A stretch of DNA of 64,000 nt. It comes from Uranotaenia lowii. Its lineage: Eukaryota; Arthropoda; Insecta; Diptera; Culicidae. The DNA lies in NCBI RefSeq assembly GCF_029784155.1, contig NC_073693.1:114266683-114330682 (forward strand), given 5' to 3'. The notes under the pieces are model-generated. The model did no database searches. It was not told the DNA's origin and worked only from the letters and a program-made list of their open reading frames with translations. The position numbers were made by a program, and so were the translations under genes. Below, in pieces: positions 10,870 through 22,990 of this stretch (the stretch's first letter is position 1; each line of letters starts with the position of its first letter).

Positions 10870-11790
10870 TGTTAATTAGTAAAAGAACACTGCACAATTC
10901 TACTTTTGATTTGTTCTCTGGTCATACTTAGTTGAATAATATCGACGTTTGCGTTGTAAAATGCAATCATTCGGTACATTGGTTCGTTTCTGGCGAAATT
11001 CTGGATGCGATTAGCTAGTTGAAACGGCCTTACGCTTCGTAAACTGCTGCGAACGGAGATATAAATGATAATATATATGGCAGATAATATCTTCCACAGA
11101 TTAAATCCTTTAGAAACAGTGCGTCGATCGATTTTTTTCGGGTTTCCAGCATGTCCAAACCTACCAGCATGCACAAGACTCGATACTCCGGCATCTCTGC
11201 TTGCCACCCAAGGTTTCCCAAAGCGTATTTCAAGAACTTCTTCTGAACTTTCTCTAGTATGTTGTTGTGTATGTTGTAGTACGGTTGCCACCCAAAGCCG
11301 GCATATTCAATGACGGTCCTAACTAATCCAGTGTAGATAGAGACAATGGTGTAGGGATTATCCAGCTCGTGACGGATTCTGCTAACCATTCCGAACATAG
11401 AATTTGACTTTTCTACAACTTTTTCGATGTGTTTTGAAAAAGTTAACTCCGCGTACAACTCCACTCCTAAATCTTTCACTGAGCTTTGCCGAGCAATGAT
11501 GAATTCCTTTACTAAGCGGTATTCATAAGTGACATTGCTTATTTTCCCAGAAAATGTTATCACGTTGCATTTCGAGGAATTGATCTTTGGGCCGAATCTA
11601 CTGCAACACTCTGTGAACCTGTGCAAGGCGTTTTGCAAAGTTACGCAATCCCTCGGTTGACGAATAGGCAAAAACATTTTTAAATCATCAGCATAAACCA
11701 GCGCGAAAACATCAGTCAGCACTTCAGGAAATTCGTTCATAACAGCGATCCCAAGTGACTCCCTTGTGGAACACCACTGTTGACCGAGAA
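10870..11790 (-). pseudogene. Non-LTR reverse transcriptase fossil
   Basis: Minus-strand reading contains NSGVPQGSHLG (near 11770), the polymerase box FALVYADDLKMF (near 11705), SKCNVITFSGK, VKDLGVELYAELTFSKHIE, VIEYAGFGWQP and LEKVQKKFLKYALG, then an arginine- and lysine-rich C-terminus. The frame changes near 11750 and again near 11040, where the reading continues as FQLANRIQNFARN to a stop near 10872. Both ends are truncated. The clade is uncertain because no endonuclease or RNase H is attached. Confidence 0.75.
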
Positions 11791-11869
11791 AGTACTAGAT
11801 AGATCTCACGTTATCCAGTTATCCAAAATAAGATACTACTAGATCCCTGCAACGATATACAATCTGTGT

Positions 11870-12098
11870 GGAGCACATCTCTCAGATTTAAACTTTTTTG
11901 TCAGATCTAAGCATTTTTCCTCAGATTTCAGCTTTCATCTCCTATGCTCTCAAGACAAAAATGCTTAAATCTGAGGGAAAAAAGCTTAAAAACGAGATTC
12001 ACCAGCACTTATTTGAAAGATGTTGGTCACACGATACATAGACATATTGTGTAAATCTGTCATAAAAGGGGAAATCTGAGAGATGTGCTCCACACGGT
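11870..12098. mobile_element. MITE with about 26-bp terminal inverted repeats (copy 1)
   Basis: The left end CTGTGTGGAGCACATCTCTC and right end, read inverted, CCGTGTGGAGCACATCTCTC match over about 26 bp with one mismatch. The interior carries repeated CTTAAATCTGAGG-type words in both orientations. A second copy in the opposite orientation lies at 44070-44263. There is no coding capacity. A Jockey element is inserted at its right end. Confidence 0.8.
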
Positions 12099-12339
12099 TT
12101 TTTTTTTAAATATGTCTTTATTTGTATCAATTCATCATTACATTTATATTACATTATTACATTAAATTAGGTGTTCAGTTCAATAATGAACTGTCCAGAG
12201 CCCTATAGTTAACTAGATAATAAAAATTTATTTATAAGATTTAAATTTGCTGAGCGCAATCAAGTATTTAATGTAGGAGAACATCCTGTAATGGCAAAAA
12301 TTTTTTAAACTTAAAACTAAACACTATACTAAAATAAAA

Positions 12340-15003
12340 CTAATTATAAAGAGAACGAATCTCTGCGATGGAAGACTGCATCGATTTGCCTCTGAAGTTG
12401 TAGATGATTTTGTTGGCCATCTCTTCGATCGATTCAATGCCCGCAATCCGATGAAGATCTTCGGTGCTGTGCCAAGGTGGAAGCCGCAAAATCATTTTCA
12501 GAACCTTGTTCTGAATCCTCTGGATGGCTTTCTTCCTCGTCGCGCAGCAGCTAGACCAAATCGGAACTGCATACATTATCGCTGGTCGGAACACTTGTTT
12601 GTAGATGAGTAGTTTATTCCTCATACATAGGCGGGACTTCCTGTTGATGAGAGAATAAAGAGATTTAGTATATTTATTACATTTAGATTGAATATCTTCA
12701 ATGTGATTTTTAAAAGTAAGATTCCGATCAAGTGTAAGTCCCAAGTACTTCACGTGATCAGACCATTCTAATGAAACCCCATTAAAAGTTATGGAATGAT
12801 TTTCATTAGGTTTTAAAAATTTAGCTCTTGGCTTATGGGGAAATAAAATAAGTTGAGTTTTTGAAGCGTTAGGAGAAATTTTCCACATTTTCAAGTAATT
12901 CAAAAAGGAATTTAAATTTTGTTGCAATCTACTGCGCACCACCCGCAAATTTCGACCTTTGGCTGAAAGCAAAGTATCATCAGCAAACAATCTTCTACCT
13001 TTTCCTTCTGGTACATCAGGAAGATCGGAAGTAAAAATATTGAATAAAATTGGCCCAAGTATACTACCCTGAGGGACACCAGCTCTAATGGGTGTCCTTT
13101 CAGAGCATGAATTTTGATAGCTTACTTGTAAGGTTCGGCTAGTCAAATAATTTTGTATAATTTTGGTGAGATATACGGGAAAATCAAACCGAGCTAATTT
13201 AGCTACTAAACCTTTGTGCCAAACACTGTCAAAAGCTTTTTCAATATCAAGAAGAGCAACACCAGTTGAATATCCTTCAGATTTGCTAGCGTTAATCATA
13301 TTAGTTACACTCAAAAGTTGATGTGTAGTAGAATGTCCATGACGAAAACCAAATTGTTCATAAGGGAAAATAGAATTCTGATTAATGTGAATCATCATTC
13401 TATTCAAAATAACTCTCTCAAATAGTTTACTTAAAGAAGGAAGCAAACTAATTGGTCGATAACTTGAAGGCTCTGAAGCACTTTTTCCAGGTTTCAAAAT
13501 TGGAGTTACTTTGGCGTTTTTCCATTTATTTGGAAAATAAGCCAAGTGAAAACATTTATTGAAGATTTTAACTAAAAAATTTAAAGTGCTTTCAGGCAAC
13601 TTTTTAATAAGAATATAGAAAATCCCATCTTCCTCCGGAGCTTTCATATTTTTAAATTTTTTGAAAATCAATTGAAAATCAATCTCATCAATATTTGTCT
13701 CACAGGAACTTTCAAATACATTTTGTTTAGAAAGAATATCATCAAATTCAAGGGAAATTTGAGCATCAATTGGACTTACAACGTTTAAATTAAAATCATG
13801 AGCAGACTCAAATTGTTGGGCTAATTTTTGAGCTTTTTCTGCGTTAGTTAAAAGAAGTTTATCCCCATCTTTCAAAGTAGGAATTGGCTTCTGGGGCTTT
13901 TTCAGAATTTTATTTAATTTCCAAAATGGCTTTGAGTAGGGTTTTATGTCCTCTACTGCTCTAGCAAAATTTTCATTACGGATGAAATTTAAACGACGTT
14001 TGATCTCTTTTTGAAGCTCGCAATAAATAAATTTCAAATAAGGATCCCTAGTACGTTGATATTGGCGTCGACGAATGTTTTTCAGTCGTATCAAAAACTG
14101 AAAATCATCATCAATTAAAGGTTGATTAAATTTATGTTTAACTTTGGGTATTGAAGCGGCTTTAGCATTGACTATTGAAGTTGTCAAATTTTCTACAGCC
14201 AAATCAATATCTTCTATTGAATTCAGTGGAACGTTTACATCTAAATTACGTTCAATAAAATTCCTATATCGCTCCCAGTCAGCTTTTTGAAAGTTAAAAG
14301 TTGATTTTAAAGGGTTTTCAATGGGACTTTGGGATAAAGAAAAAGTTACTGGAAGGTGGTCTGAATCGAGGTCCACATGAGTAACTAATTGACTACAATG
14401 CTCGCCTAAATCCGTTAGAACCAAATCAATTGTGGAAGGATTTCTAATCGAAGAAAAACAAGTATGCCCATTAGGATATTCAACAGTATAATAACCTGCA
14501 GAGCAGTCATTAAATAAAATATTCCCATTTGAATTTGATGAAATATTATTCCAAGATCGGTGTTTTGCATTAAAGTCACCAATAATAAAAAATTTAGATT
14601 TGTTTCTGGTGAGTTTTTGTAAATCTCCCTTCAAAAAATTTTTCTGTTCACCGCTACATTGAAAAGGCAAATATGCGGCAATAATTATAATTTTCCCCAT
14701 AGAAGTTTCTAATTCAATTCCAATTGTTTCTAAGACTTTTGTATTGAAAGAAGGAAGAAGTCTAAATTTGAGACGACTATTGATGACAATAGCTACACCC
14801 CCACCTTGTCGATCAAGTCGATCATTTCGTAAAATTTTAAAGAAAGCATTGCTTTTCAAGTTATTGTCTGGCTTTAAAAAAGTTTCAGTGATGGCAGCAA
14901 TATGTATGTTTTGAGTTTTCAAAAATAAAAAGAATTCATCTTGGTTAGCCAGCAAAGATCAAGCATTCCAATTCATAATATTTAAACATCTATTTGGATC
15001 CAT
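12340..15003 (-). pseudogene. Jockey ORF2, endonuclease-reverse transcriptase, one in-frame stop
   Basis: ORF2 should start at ATG 15003, overlapping the end of ORF1 by 14 nt, as is usual in Jockey elements. The frame reads MDPNRCLNIMNWNA and then meets TGA at 14959-14961, after which 873 codons are uninterrupted to the stop at 12340. The position is normally an arginine in NWNARSL-type endonuclease starts, so a CGA-to-TGA change is likely. Beyond it are ITETFL, the DFNAKHRSWNN box, SDHLPVTFSL, PEEDGIFYILIKKL, YRPISLLPS, FGFRHGHSTTH, LDIEKAFDSVW, GVPQGSILGP and the active-site box FADDTLL near residue 660. There is no RNase H. Without readthrough or reinitiation this copy cannot make the whole enzyme. 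Confidence 0.9.
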
Positions 15004-16420
15004 GAGGGAATCGTAAAGTCATAATAATTTTGTTAGCATAATTAAAAGAAGTTTGGAAAGCTTCAAACATTGAATTTGCTTTCAACATAAGTTGCATCAT
15101 TTCCATCAAATTTTGATGCAAAAATTTTAATTTTTCCTCAGTAATCTCACCCAAATCAACAAAATTGTTAGGATCAGAAAATGAAGGAGAAGAACAAGTA
15201 TTTGAATTTCGGGGATTTTCCCAAGCCTTCGCATGAACGTTGAGACTTGGTTTTTTCCCATTTTTGTTAGTTATGCCTGCAGAGGGCAACCCATTTTCAA
15301 CCACCTCTGAGAACGATAAACAACGAGTCTGTGGCGCAGATTCAGCACAGGTAACATTAAAATCACTTCGGGTATTACCCAGCTGTGATTCCAATGTAGA
15401 CCGAGGCTGAATGCGAACAGGCAGGTTGTTTGCCGGCCCGACGTGTGAAGACGAAAAAAAAGAAGGAGGAGAAGAAACTTTTCTGGAAACTTTGGGATTT
15501 TTCCTAGAAGCAATAATTTTTGCCCTGATGGGGCAGTCTAGAGAATTCGAGGAATGATTTCCTGCGCAATTTGCACACTTGAAAAATTCTGTTTGTGGTT
15601 TATCACCACCAAAAAGGCATTTAGATTTTTCATGATCGAATGAGCCGCAAAGCATGCATCTGGCATTCATTCTACAATTTTTAGTGCCGTGACAAAAAGC
15701 TTGACAACGACGACATTGCGTAATGTTTTGAAGGAAATTGGTTGAAGATTTTCGAAAAGGTTCGAATTTGACTCGACAATGAAACATAAGACGAGCCTTT
15801 TCAAGAATTTGCAAATTGTTAACTTGATCCTTTTTAAAATGGATCAAATAAAGCTCAGGAGCAAAACCAACACTACTGATATTATTCGTGTTGGTTCTTT
15901 TCCTCATTTGAATTACTTGAATCGGAGAAAAACCTAAAAAAGAATTTAATTCAGTTGTGATCTCATCCGGTGTCTGATCGCCGGTGAGACCACGAAGTAC
16001 AACTTTAAAAGGACGACCACTTCTAGTATCGTACGTAAAAAATTGGTGTTTTTTATTATTCAAATAATTTAAGATTTTTTGAAAATCATTGAAAGATTCC
16101 GCCAAAATACGAGCAGTTCCCCTTCGACCAATCTGAAAAGAAATCTTCACATCCTTGACGGAAGTGACGATTTCTTTTCGAAAGGCGTTGAAGTCAGGAA
16201 TCGTGACCGTAATTGGTGGAACCTTTTCGTTTTTAAGAGTATAAGAAGAAGAAGGTTTCTTAGTACTCTTATCAGAATTAAATATGAATATTTCCTCATC
16301 ACCGATGTTATGAAGGACATCGAATGAATTGGAAATTTCAACTTTTTTGGGCGATGGACCTGAATTAGGTTCGGCAATCCGTTTTCTTCCGGCCCTTGAA
16401 CCGGCCGATGACTTCCCCAT
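14990..16420 (-). CDS. Jockey ORF1, gag-like zinc-knuckle protein (476 aa)
   Basis: A single uninterrupted reading from ATG 16420 to a TAG stop at 14990-14992. The N-terminus is basic (MGKSSAGSRAGRKR) with a PSPKK motif. The middle resembles the RNA-recognition-like PRE_C2HC region of Jockey ORF1 proteins (SGRPFKVVLRGLTGDQTPDE near residue 135). Three cysteine clusters follow near residues 215-275 (CRRCQAFCHGTKNC, CMLCGSFDHEKSKC, CANCAGNHSSNSLDC). The protein binds element RNA and directs it to chromatin or telomeres in related elements. Its stop codon overlaps the ORF2 start in the other frame. Full length for the family. Confidence 0.9.
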   Translation of the reverse strand: MGKSSAGSRAGRKRIAEPNSGPSPKKVEISNSFDVLHNIGDEEIFIFNSDKSTKKPSSSYTLKNEKVPPITVTIPDFNAFRKEIVTSVKDVKISFQIGRRGTARILAESFNDFQKILNYLNNKKHQFFTYDTRSGRPFKVVLRGLTGDQTPDEITTELNSFLGFSPIQVIQMRKRTNTNNISSVGFAPELYLIHFKKDQVNNLQILEKARLMFHCRVKFEPFRKSSTNFLQNITQCRRCQAFCHGTKNCRMNARCMLCGSFDHEKSKCLFGGDKPQTEFFKCANCAGNHSSNSLDCPIRAKIIASRKNPKVSRKVSSPPSFFSSSHVGPANNLPVRIQPRSTLESQLGNTRSDFNVTCAESAPQTRCLSFSEVVENGLPSAGITNKNGKKPSLNVHAKAWENPRNSNTCSSPSFSDPNNFVDLGEITEEKLKFLHQNLMEMMQLMLKANSMFEAFQTSFNYANKIIMTLRFPHGSK

Positions 16421-16617
16421 GCTGGAAAGAAAAGAGAAAAATATGAATAAAAGAAAATAAAAATAATTTTAGCACTGAGAAGTGCTGATTGAAAAACAGG
16501 TAAGGAAAAAATAAATAATGTAAAAATGTTCCTGCAGGTACACAGAAACGATACGATGCTCCGGCGTACGTGTTGACGGCTCAACGGTACAGATGGAAGT
16601 GATGCTCCACACGGTTT

Positions 16618-18075
16618 GTATAACATTGCCGGGGTGTGCTCGAAACCAAGATGCGAATAATGTGTGGAGAGAAACAAAAACTCTCACCAGGTTGTTTTGC
16701 AGCCATCGCACGGGAGTTTTTTATTCTCCGTTCTCCGTCTTTCACGGTGTCATCTCTGTAACTCAGATTTGAGAAACTTAGGGCTGTCCCAACGGTAGAT
16801 GCAAAACACGGTTTTCGACCACGCTAAAACATTTCGGCTGGCACCGGTGGCGTATATTGCTGTTTTAGCACAGTTATCGATTTCAAAATTCCCAACAGTT
16901 ATACGCCTTTGTTCCAAATTCATGCAAATTTGGAACAGGATTTCAAAATATACGACAGACCGATTTAGTTCACGGTGAGAAAATTTTAGCCAACAATGAT
17001 TTCTTTCACACATGTTTGGGTAACATTGGGTGTGATAATAGTTTCTTTTTGAGATATTATTTGAATGTTTTTTTTCGCTTCAACCACCCTATACGTAACA
17101 TAAATTGAGAATAGATGTTAATAAAAACCATATCAAGTATAAATAATAGATGTCACATTATTCTCGATTTAATAAAATTAAATTAAAAAGCTTTTCATTT
17201 GGGCTCGACGAATTAGTGAATCCAGCCAGCGTTCTAAAATTTGAAAAAAAAATATACGAAATGAAAATTTTCATACTTTTTTTAAGTAGTCAAAATGTCT
17301 AGCGGTCTTCGGGAAAGTTAATCATTCAGTTGATCTTTATTTTCAAAATATCGACAATGTTTTATAGTTTTCCCAAACAAGTGAAAATTTTGTATAATGA
17401 TTTTTCACCTATTTTCAAAAGGTATCTCGATAACAAGAGCTAAATAAAATAATCTTACGAAATATAAAACTAGCTGAACGAATTTTAATCAACCAATGAC
17501 ATTTATTGTAGTTTCCTCGTTGTGTAGTATAGTTGAAATCATTGTTCTGTCAAAAAGAATATTCGTAGAGTTAATTTTAAGACAATTAACCGTGAAACTC
17601 AAAACTTATGCAATTTTTCTAATAAAATGGGTTTTTTCTTCTCAATTATTGAGTGTCTGCAATGAAAGTGTTTCCGTTTTAAATTTGCTCTTACACCGGT
17701 GGGGAGTGGGTGTTTTAGCCGATTCTAAAATTTCAAATTTTGCTAAAACTGGTATACTTAAAACCAATATTTACGCCTGAACCGTTGCAGGTGCCCTTAC
17801 TGTCGAAAACTTTGAGTACACAATTGTAACTGAAATAAATATAAATATATTGCTTAGATATGTTTTAGTTATTTCATAGTAGCTGACCCGTGCTGAACAA
17901 AAATTAGGTAGATATGTTATGGTAATGCATCTAAATAAATTCTACCCGTTCATTTTTATTAACATCTATCCGTCTATAAAATTTCATAATCTTAAGATTT
18001 TCTTACTTAAAAGGACATCGCTGTTCACTGATAAGGCCAATAAAATTAAGTAGCTCATAATATTCTAAGATATGT
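16618..18075. other. Non-coding AT-rich stretch
   Basis: No gene was recognised. Two loosely similar segments (about 16845-16915 and 17693-17775) share ACCGGTGG, GTTTTAGC and TTTCAAA words in the same order and may be old copies of one small repeat. The flank 16618-16650 is the continuation of the target into which the Jockey element jumped. Confidence 0.4.
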
Positions 18076-18078
18076 TTT

Positions 18079-19735
18079 TAGTTCATCGATGAACACCTGA
18101 ACGGCGCACATGCAGGGGATCAAGACGTTGGGGGAAGGTACATCGCCGGCGTAGCCAACGACGTAGAGGAGCCACTCCCAACCATGAGTGAAGTTAAGGA
18201 AGCCATTCGCCAGCTGAATAGAAACAAGTCGGCTGGGAAGGATGGCATCGCAGCTGAACTTATCAAAATGGGCCCGGACAAGTTGGCCGATTGCCTACAC
18301 CGGTTGATAGTCCGGATCTGGGACATAGAACAACTACCGGAGGAGTGGAAGGAGGGGGTAATATGCCCCATCTACAAGAAGGGCGACAAATTGGACTGTG
18401 AGAACTACCGAGCGATCACTGTCCTCAATGCCGCCTATAAAGTGTTGTCCCGAATCCTAGTCCGCCGCCTAACGCCATAAGCAAACAGATTCGTGGGAAG
18501 TCATCAGGCCGGCTTCATGGAGGGACGGTCTACGACGGACCAGATATTCACATTGCGGCAAATCCTCCAAAAATGTCGTGAACACCAAGTCCCTACGCAT
18601 CATCTATTCATCGACTTCAAAGCCGCATACGACACGATCGACCGTAACGAGCTATGGAAAATCATGGACGAGAACGGCTTTTCTGGGAAGCTGATCAGAC
18701 TGATCAAGGCGACGATGGATGGAACGCAGTGCTGTGTGCGGATATCGGGTGAATAGTCGAGTTCATTCGAATCGCGCAGGGGGCTTCGACAAGGTGATGG
18801 TGTATCCTGCATGATGTTCAACGTGGCGCTAGAAGGTGTTGTTCGAAGAGCGGTGGGCGAAATGCGGTGCACGATTTTCAACAGATCAAGTCAACTTATC
18901 TGCTTTGCCGATGACATTGATATAGTCGGCAGATCATCTGCGGCGGTGGAGGAGATCTACCGCAAACTGAAACGCGAAGCAGGAAGGATTGGGTTGATGA
19001 TTAATACGTCCAAGACGAAGTACATGCTGGCCTGCGGATCTGAGACCGACCGAACCCGCTTGCCCAGTAATTACAAGGTCACGATCGACGGCGACGAGCT
19101 GGAGATAGTCGAAGACTTTGTCTCATTGGTGACCGCAGACAATGACACCAGCCGTGAGATCCGGAGGCGAATTATCAGCGGAAGTCGTGCCTACTATGGA
19201 CTCCACAAGCAACTGCGGTGGAGAAGACTTAGCCCTCGCACGAAGTGTAACCTATATATGACGCTCATTAGACCAGTTGTTCTCTACGGGCACGAGACAT
19301 GGATATTGCTCGAGGAGGACCTGCGTACACTCGGAGTATTCGAGCTACGAGTGTTAAGAACCATCTTTGGCGGCGTACAGGAGAACGGAGTGTGGAGGCG
19401 AAGGATGAACCACGAGCTCGCTTGCCTCTACGGCGAACCCAGTATCCAGAAGGTGGTGAAGGCTGGCCGGATACGCTGGGCGGGACATGTTGCGAGAATG
19501 CCGGACGACTGTCCTGCAAAACAGGTGTTCGCTACGAATCCGGTAGGAGCAAGACGAGCGGGGGCGCAACGAGCGAGGTGGTTAGACCAAGTGGAGCGTG
19601 ATCTGGCGAACGTGGGGTGCCCGAGGAATTGGAGAACGGTTGCCATGGACCGAGTGAATTTTAGGAATTATGTTCGTCAAGTTATGTCGTGAGACGGAAT
19701 ACTATGAAAATAAAATAAATAATGTTTTTAGTATG
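18079..19735 (+). pseudogene. RTE-clade reverse transcriptase (family RTE-B), 5'-truncated, with stops
   Basis: This begins abruptly near 18079 at the end of the endonuclease-to-RT linker. It covers the reverse transcriptase: KSAGKDGIAAELIKMG, NYRAITVLNAAYK, HQAGFMEGRSTTDQI, FIDFKAAYDTIDR, then LRQGDGVSCMMFN and the active-site box FADDIDIVGR near 18910. The C-terminus (AGHVARMPDDCPAKQVF, WLDQVERDLANVG) ends at a TGA near 19692, and a short AT-rich tail with an AATAAA repeat follows. In-frame stops occur at 18478-18480 and near 18756. Fragments of the same family lie at 28105-28170 and 31371-31460. Confidence 0.88.
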
Positions 19736-20017
19736 CTAGGAAACTCAGAGTTACAGAATATGTAGTTCAGTGTTCCGAAAATCACTCGGATGAAACGCTC
19801 ATGATCCGTTTCCAGTTGGAAAAATTCAAAGCCGAATGCTGCTGCCTGTAGTTCCCTAGAGAGTCACTCACTGAAATTCAATCAATGCTGCCTTGTATCG
19901 GTTGTCTTGCGTATTCTCTGCCTTACCGGCAGACACATACATACATACTGCCGCAAAAACAGCAACAACAACGCGAGATAAATCAGGCAGACAGCACTCG
20001 ATCATCGATCAGTGATC

Positions 20018-20052
20018 GAGTGAGTGAGTGAGTGAGTGAGTGAGCGAGTGAG
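20018..20052. repeat. (GAGT)n microsatellite
   Basis: Eight or so uninterrupted tetranucleotide units, with one GAGC variant at the right end. Confidence 0.9.
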
Positions 20053-20221
20053 CAAGAAAAGTGATTTAGTGAAATAAGAAACTGAAAATCAGGTAGCTCT
20101 TCACTCAGTTGAGAATTCCTAAGGGAGTGGGAACGCCTCTCTTTCGAATCTTATTTCTTTGATTCTCTGAGCAGCGCTGTCACAATCTTTGGCCCGTTGA
20201 GAGAAAATTCAACCTCGCCGC

Positions 20222-20295
20222 AGCCCGTGGCGTAGAGGATAGCTTTTAAGTCTTCTAAGCCAGCGAGCATGAGATCGAATCCCGGGTCCAGCATA
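20222..20295 (+). repeat. tRNA-derived SINE head
   Basis: An A-box-like TGGCGTAGAGGATAGC near 20228 and a B-box GAGATCGAATCCCGGG near 20271 are spaced as in a tRNA. The cloverleaf is poor, so a tRNA-derived SINE remnant is more likely than a functional gene. Confidence 0.55.
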
Positions 20296-20556
20296 CATAG
20301 TACACTGTCTGTAGGTTGGTGGTTTTAGCATTTATAAGATGCTTGCCATCATATCCTCCAAAGATGTACGTTTTGAGTTAAGAAAAAAAAAGGAATCTCT
20401 TCGAGGTAACATCAAGTTTCATTGAGATCCTGTATGTTTTTGTGTTCGTTTTTTAACCAAAAATTTCGGTTTTGCTTTCGCTTTTTTCGGAACATTGATG
20501 TAGTTCAACCAATGAAAAAAAAAAAGTTTGTTATAGATTGATATGCAATACCAGTG

Positions 20557-20880
20557 ACTACTTATTGTGAAATATTCACAATTGAATGTGTGAATTCCTC
20601 GCATTTGATTGATATACCTACCATGAACGGTATAAGGAATGAACGGCAATCATTTATCACAAATATTGTTAAGAATAGCAGACATATTGTAAAACTTGCT
20701 TGAAACATTTTCATAGGTTTTTGTTACTAAATTTACTACAACTATGCAGAATACACGAAGTTACTTGCATTAGTGATGATATGATCAAGTAAGTAATAAC
20801 TTGTACACCGTTCACGATATATCATTGAAATGCGAATCACACATCAATTGCGAATATCTCACCAAAGATAACTCGAATCA
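20557..20880. repeat. Diverged inverted repeat, about 75-80-bp arms
   Basis: The reverse complement of about 20557-20640 aligns with about 20803-20880. Shared words include ACCGTTCA, ATATATCA, AAATGCGA, TCACACAT and GAATAT in the same order. The arms have indels and lie about 165 bp apart. It may be an old foldback or MITE pair. There is no coding capacity. Confidence 0.5.
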
Positions 20881-21587
20881 CGTTCTCGCTACTATCTTCT
20901 ACAAACTTATATTCATCGTGAGAACTATAAATTCTGAATTTCTGAGCTGTATATTGTTAATGCAGTTGAAATCCGAAGTATCCGTGCTTGTGATTGGCAA
21001 ATGTCGTCAGTGGTGTGCCGTCACTGATGTGGACGAAAACTTTGGACTGGGGATTCAGCGACAATTCAAAAGTAGCATACTGAAATATGTATATTATAAG
21101 ACTTAAAGAGTGAAAGTATGTTGATTTTACAGTTTTTGTGCAAATCTCCATTCAAATTTGAAGTGGATGGGCCCAGCTCATGCTTGAGCCTTATGAACTT
21201 TATGTATCAGAAAGTAATTTTTTCTGCTAAAAGGAACGAATTGGGGAGATATTAAGTTTAAAAAATTAAGAAAAATTTTCCCATACAAATCTGGGACTGT
21301 CAAATCTTCATACACAGCTTTGATTATTTTTGATATTTTATGTTTAATTTTTATTGCCATTTACATCGCAGACATTTATTACTATTCACCGCGCATAAAA
21401 AAAAATAATTTCCCTTAGATTTCTAAAACAACATTGTGCTTTCCAATGAACTTCCTACATAAAGAATAGTCTAACAACATTGATTTGCTTGCAACACACA
21501 ATTTATTTGACAGAACTTTGTAAAAAAGTGTTTTAATTGTCTGCATTTGTAATGTATAGAGTGCAAAAAATCTTCTACACAAGTTAT

Positions 21588-22990
21588 TTATTGGTCATTT
21601 CTGATAAATTCGATGAATATGATTAAGTTCAGGGCAACAGCTTCCAACATCTATTTAGGAATATAACATCAAATACATAAGTTCAGATTGTGTTTCTAAG
21701 TCTCGATATAGGCTAATACCACACTAATCAAAAACTTACCTTAATAAGCAAACCAGTTCCAAGTTCAACGATTCCCCAAGCCAGATACGGTCCATCCTGG
21801 AGCGCTATTTGCCAAGAAAACATAGAAACCTGTCGGAATATATAGTTCAAAGTTTGTTCACATAGTGTACCGTAGTTCAACATTCACGTCGAAACTTACC
21901 AAACACTTTATTTTTTCACAATCTGGTAGCTCTAGAAACTGCAACAATATTCCGGTGTTAGATCTCTAGAATAAATTGGGAAATGCTTTTTAATACTTTT
22001 TGTAATCAATGTCAAAAGATTCAGCTGATTTACCTCACATTCAACCAGGTAGTTCGGAAACGACAATATAAATGTGTAAGACACAATATGTATGAAGAAC
22101 ATTGCAAATTCCAAAAGATCCACCTTGGACAAATCGTTCCAAATTGAGTAAAGAAGTAAAAGTGTAGCTATTGAGTAACAAAATATTCTGATCAAACTTA
22201 AAATTATTATAAATCCGAGGTCGTTGTTTATCGCCAAAACCAGGCGATGCAGTATCATGCACTGCTTTCTAAGCAGTTCTAAAAGTGGTAGGGCGCCTTC
22301 TAAATTTGCATTTGTGCAGAATCTAAGTGACAGCAAAACTCCGTTGATCATTTTGAACTTCCGATAAGCGAACATTATCACGTAACTGTATTGTAGAATT
22401 AGAGCTATATCTAAGAGGAAAATGTAGGAGTAGCATAGATAAACGATTAACAGGTCGGAACTTTTCTGGTACACTAATTCCAAACTTGAGTAAACTAAAT
22501 AAAGCGTTAAAAAATGCACCCAACAAACAGTGAAAAGACGATGAAGCCAGATTAAATCCTTTTCTTCTTCAATTCTACCGAGCTGGTCCAGAACTTCCAA
22601 CAATTGTTTGATGATGGCCTCATAGCGAGCTCTTTTGATTAAAACGGCATACCGAATGGCTACAAGGCAACCGAATCCCAAAAATGCATCCACATTGTTG
22701 ATAAATTTTAACAGTTCCGGAAGTTTCTCAGAAGTTGAGCTGCCCCAGAAACCCAACACCACGAAAGTGATCCCAAGACTTATGGCTGCGATCGTTAGTT
22801 GAAGCGCTCTAAAAAACTTGATTCTTTTAGGAGGAATTTGGCTGTCTGATAATTCCTGTATGGGATAGGGGGCGGCACACAAAATCTGAGCAAAAACCAG
22901 CATCGGTTGAACGGATTTTCTTAAAAGAACTTTCCAAGCCGACACATCCGGGTGCTTGTCCAAGATTCGACGTGGTAGGTTGTAGAAATC
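21588..22990 (-). CDS. Gustatory receptor (7tm_7) gene 2, start unresolved
   Basis: Four exons in phase 0 can be followed on the minus strand: 22990 (or a start inside) to 22034, 21938-21900 (13 codons), 21829-21740 (30 codons) and 21650-21588 with stop TAA. All junctions are GT-AG (for example GAG|GTAAAT at 22034-22033). The large exon has QILCAAPYPIQEL near its start, corresponding to GAAPYPI in the paralogs, and many hydrophobic segments. Exon 2 reads FLELPDCEKIKCL and exon 3 VSMFSWQIALQDGPYLAWG, a typical Gr pre-TM7 region. The last exon, ALNLIIFIEF, fills the TM7 position. The only ATG in the first exon (22903) is late. The frame is open upstream to an AG at 22991-22992, so a short first exon is probable. 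Small-exon sequences differ from genes 3-6, so this is an older paralog. Confidence 0.82.

Larger units (their letters stand above)
12101..16602 (-). mobile_element. Full-length Jockey-clade non-LTR retrotransposon
   Basis: A 4.5-kb element on the minus strand. The 5' end is at 16602 (TCACTTCCATCTGTACCG), then a 5' UTR, ORF1, an overlapping ORF2, a 3' UTR and a poly(A) seen as a T run from 12101. It is flanked by a perfect 15-bp target duplication (TGCTCCACACGGTTT) at 12086-12100 and 16603-16617, which coincides with the outer end of the MITE terminal repeat. The flanking duplication is intact and the ORFs are nearly so, which makes this one of the youngest insertions in the window. Endonuclease plus reverse transcriptase without RNase H, and a two-ORF overlap, define the Jockey clade. 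Confidence 0.92.

Noticed and set aside
18493..18756. A separate short gene
   Set aside because: It is the middle part of one RTE reverse transcriptase broken by two stop codons.
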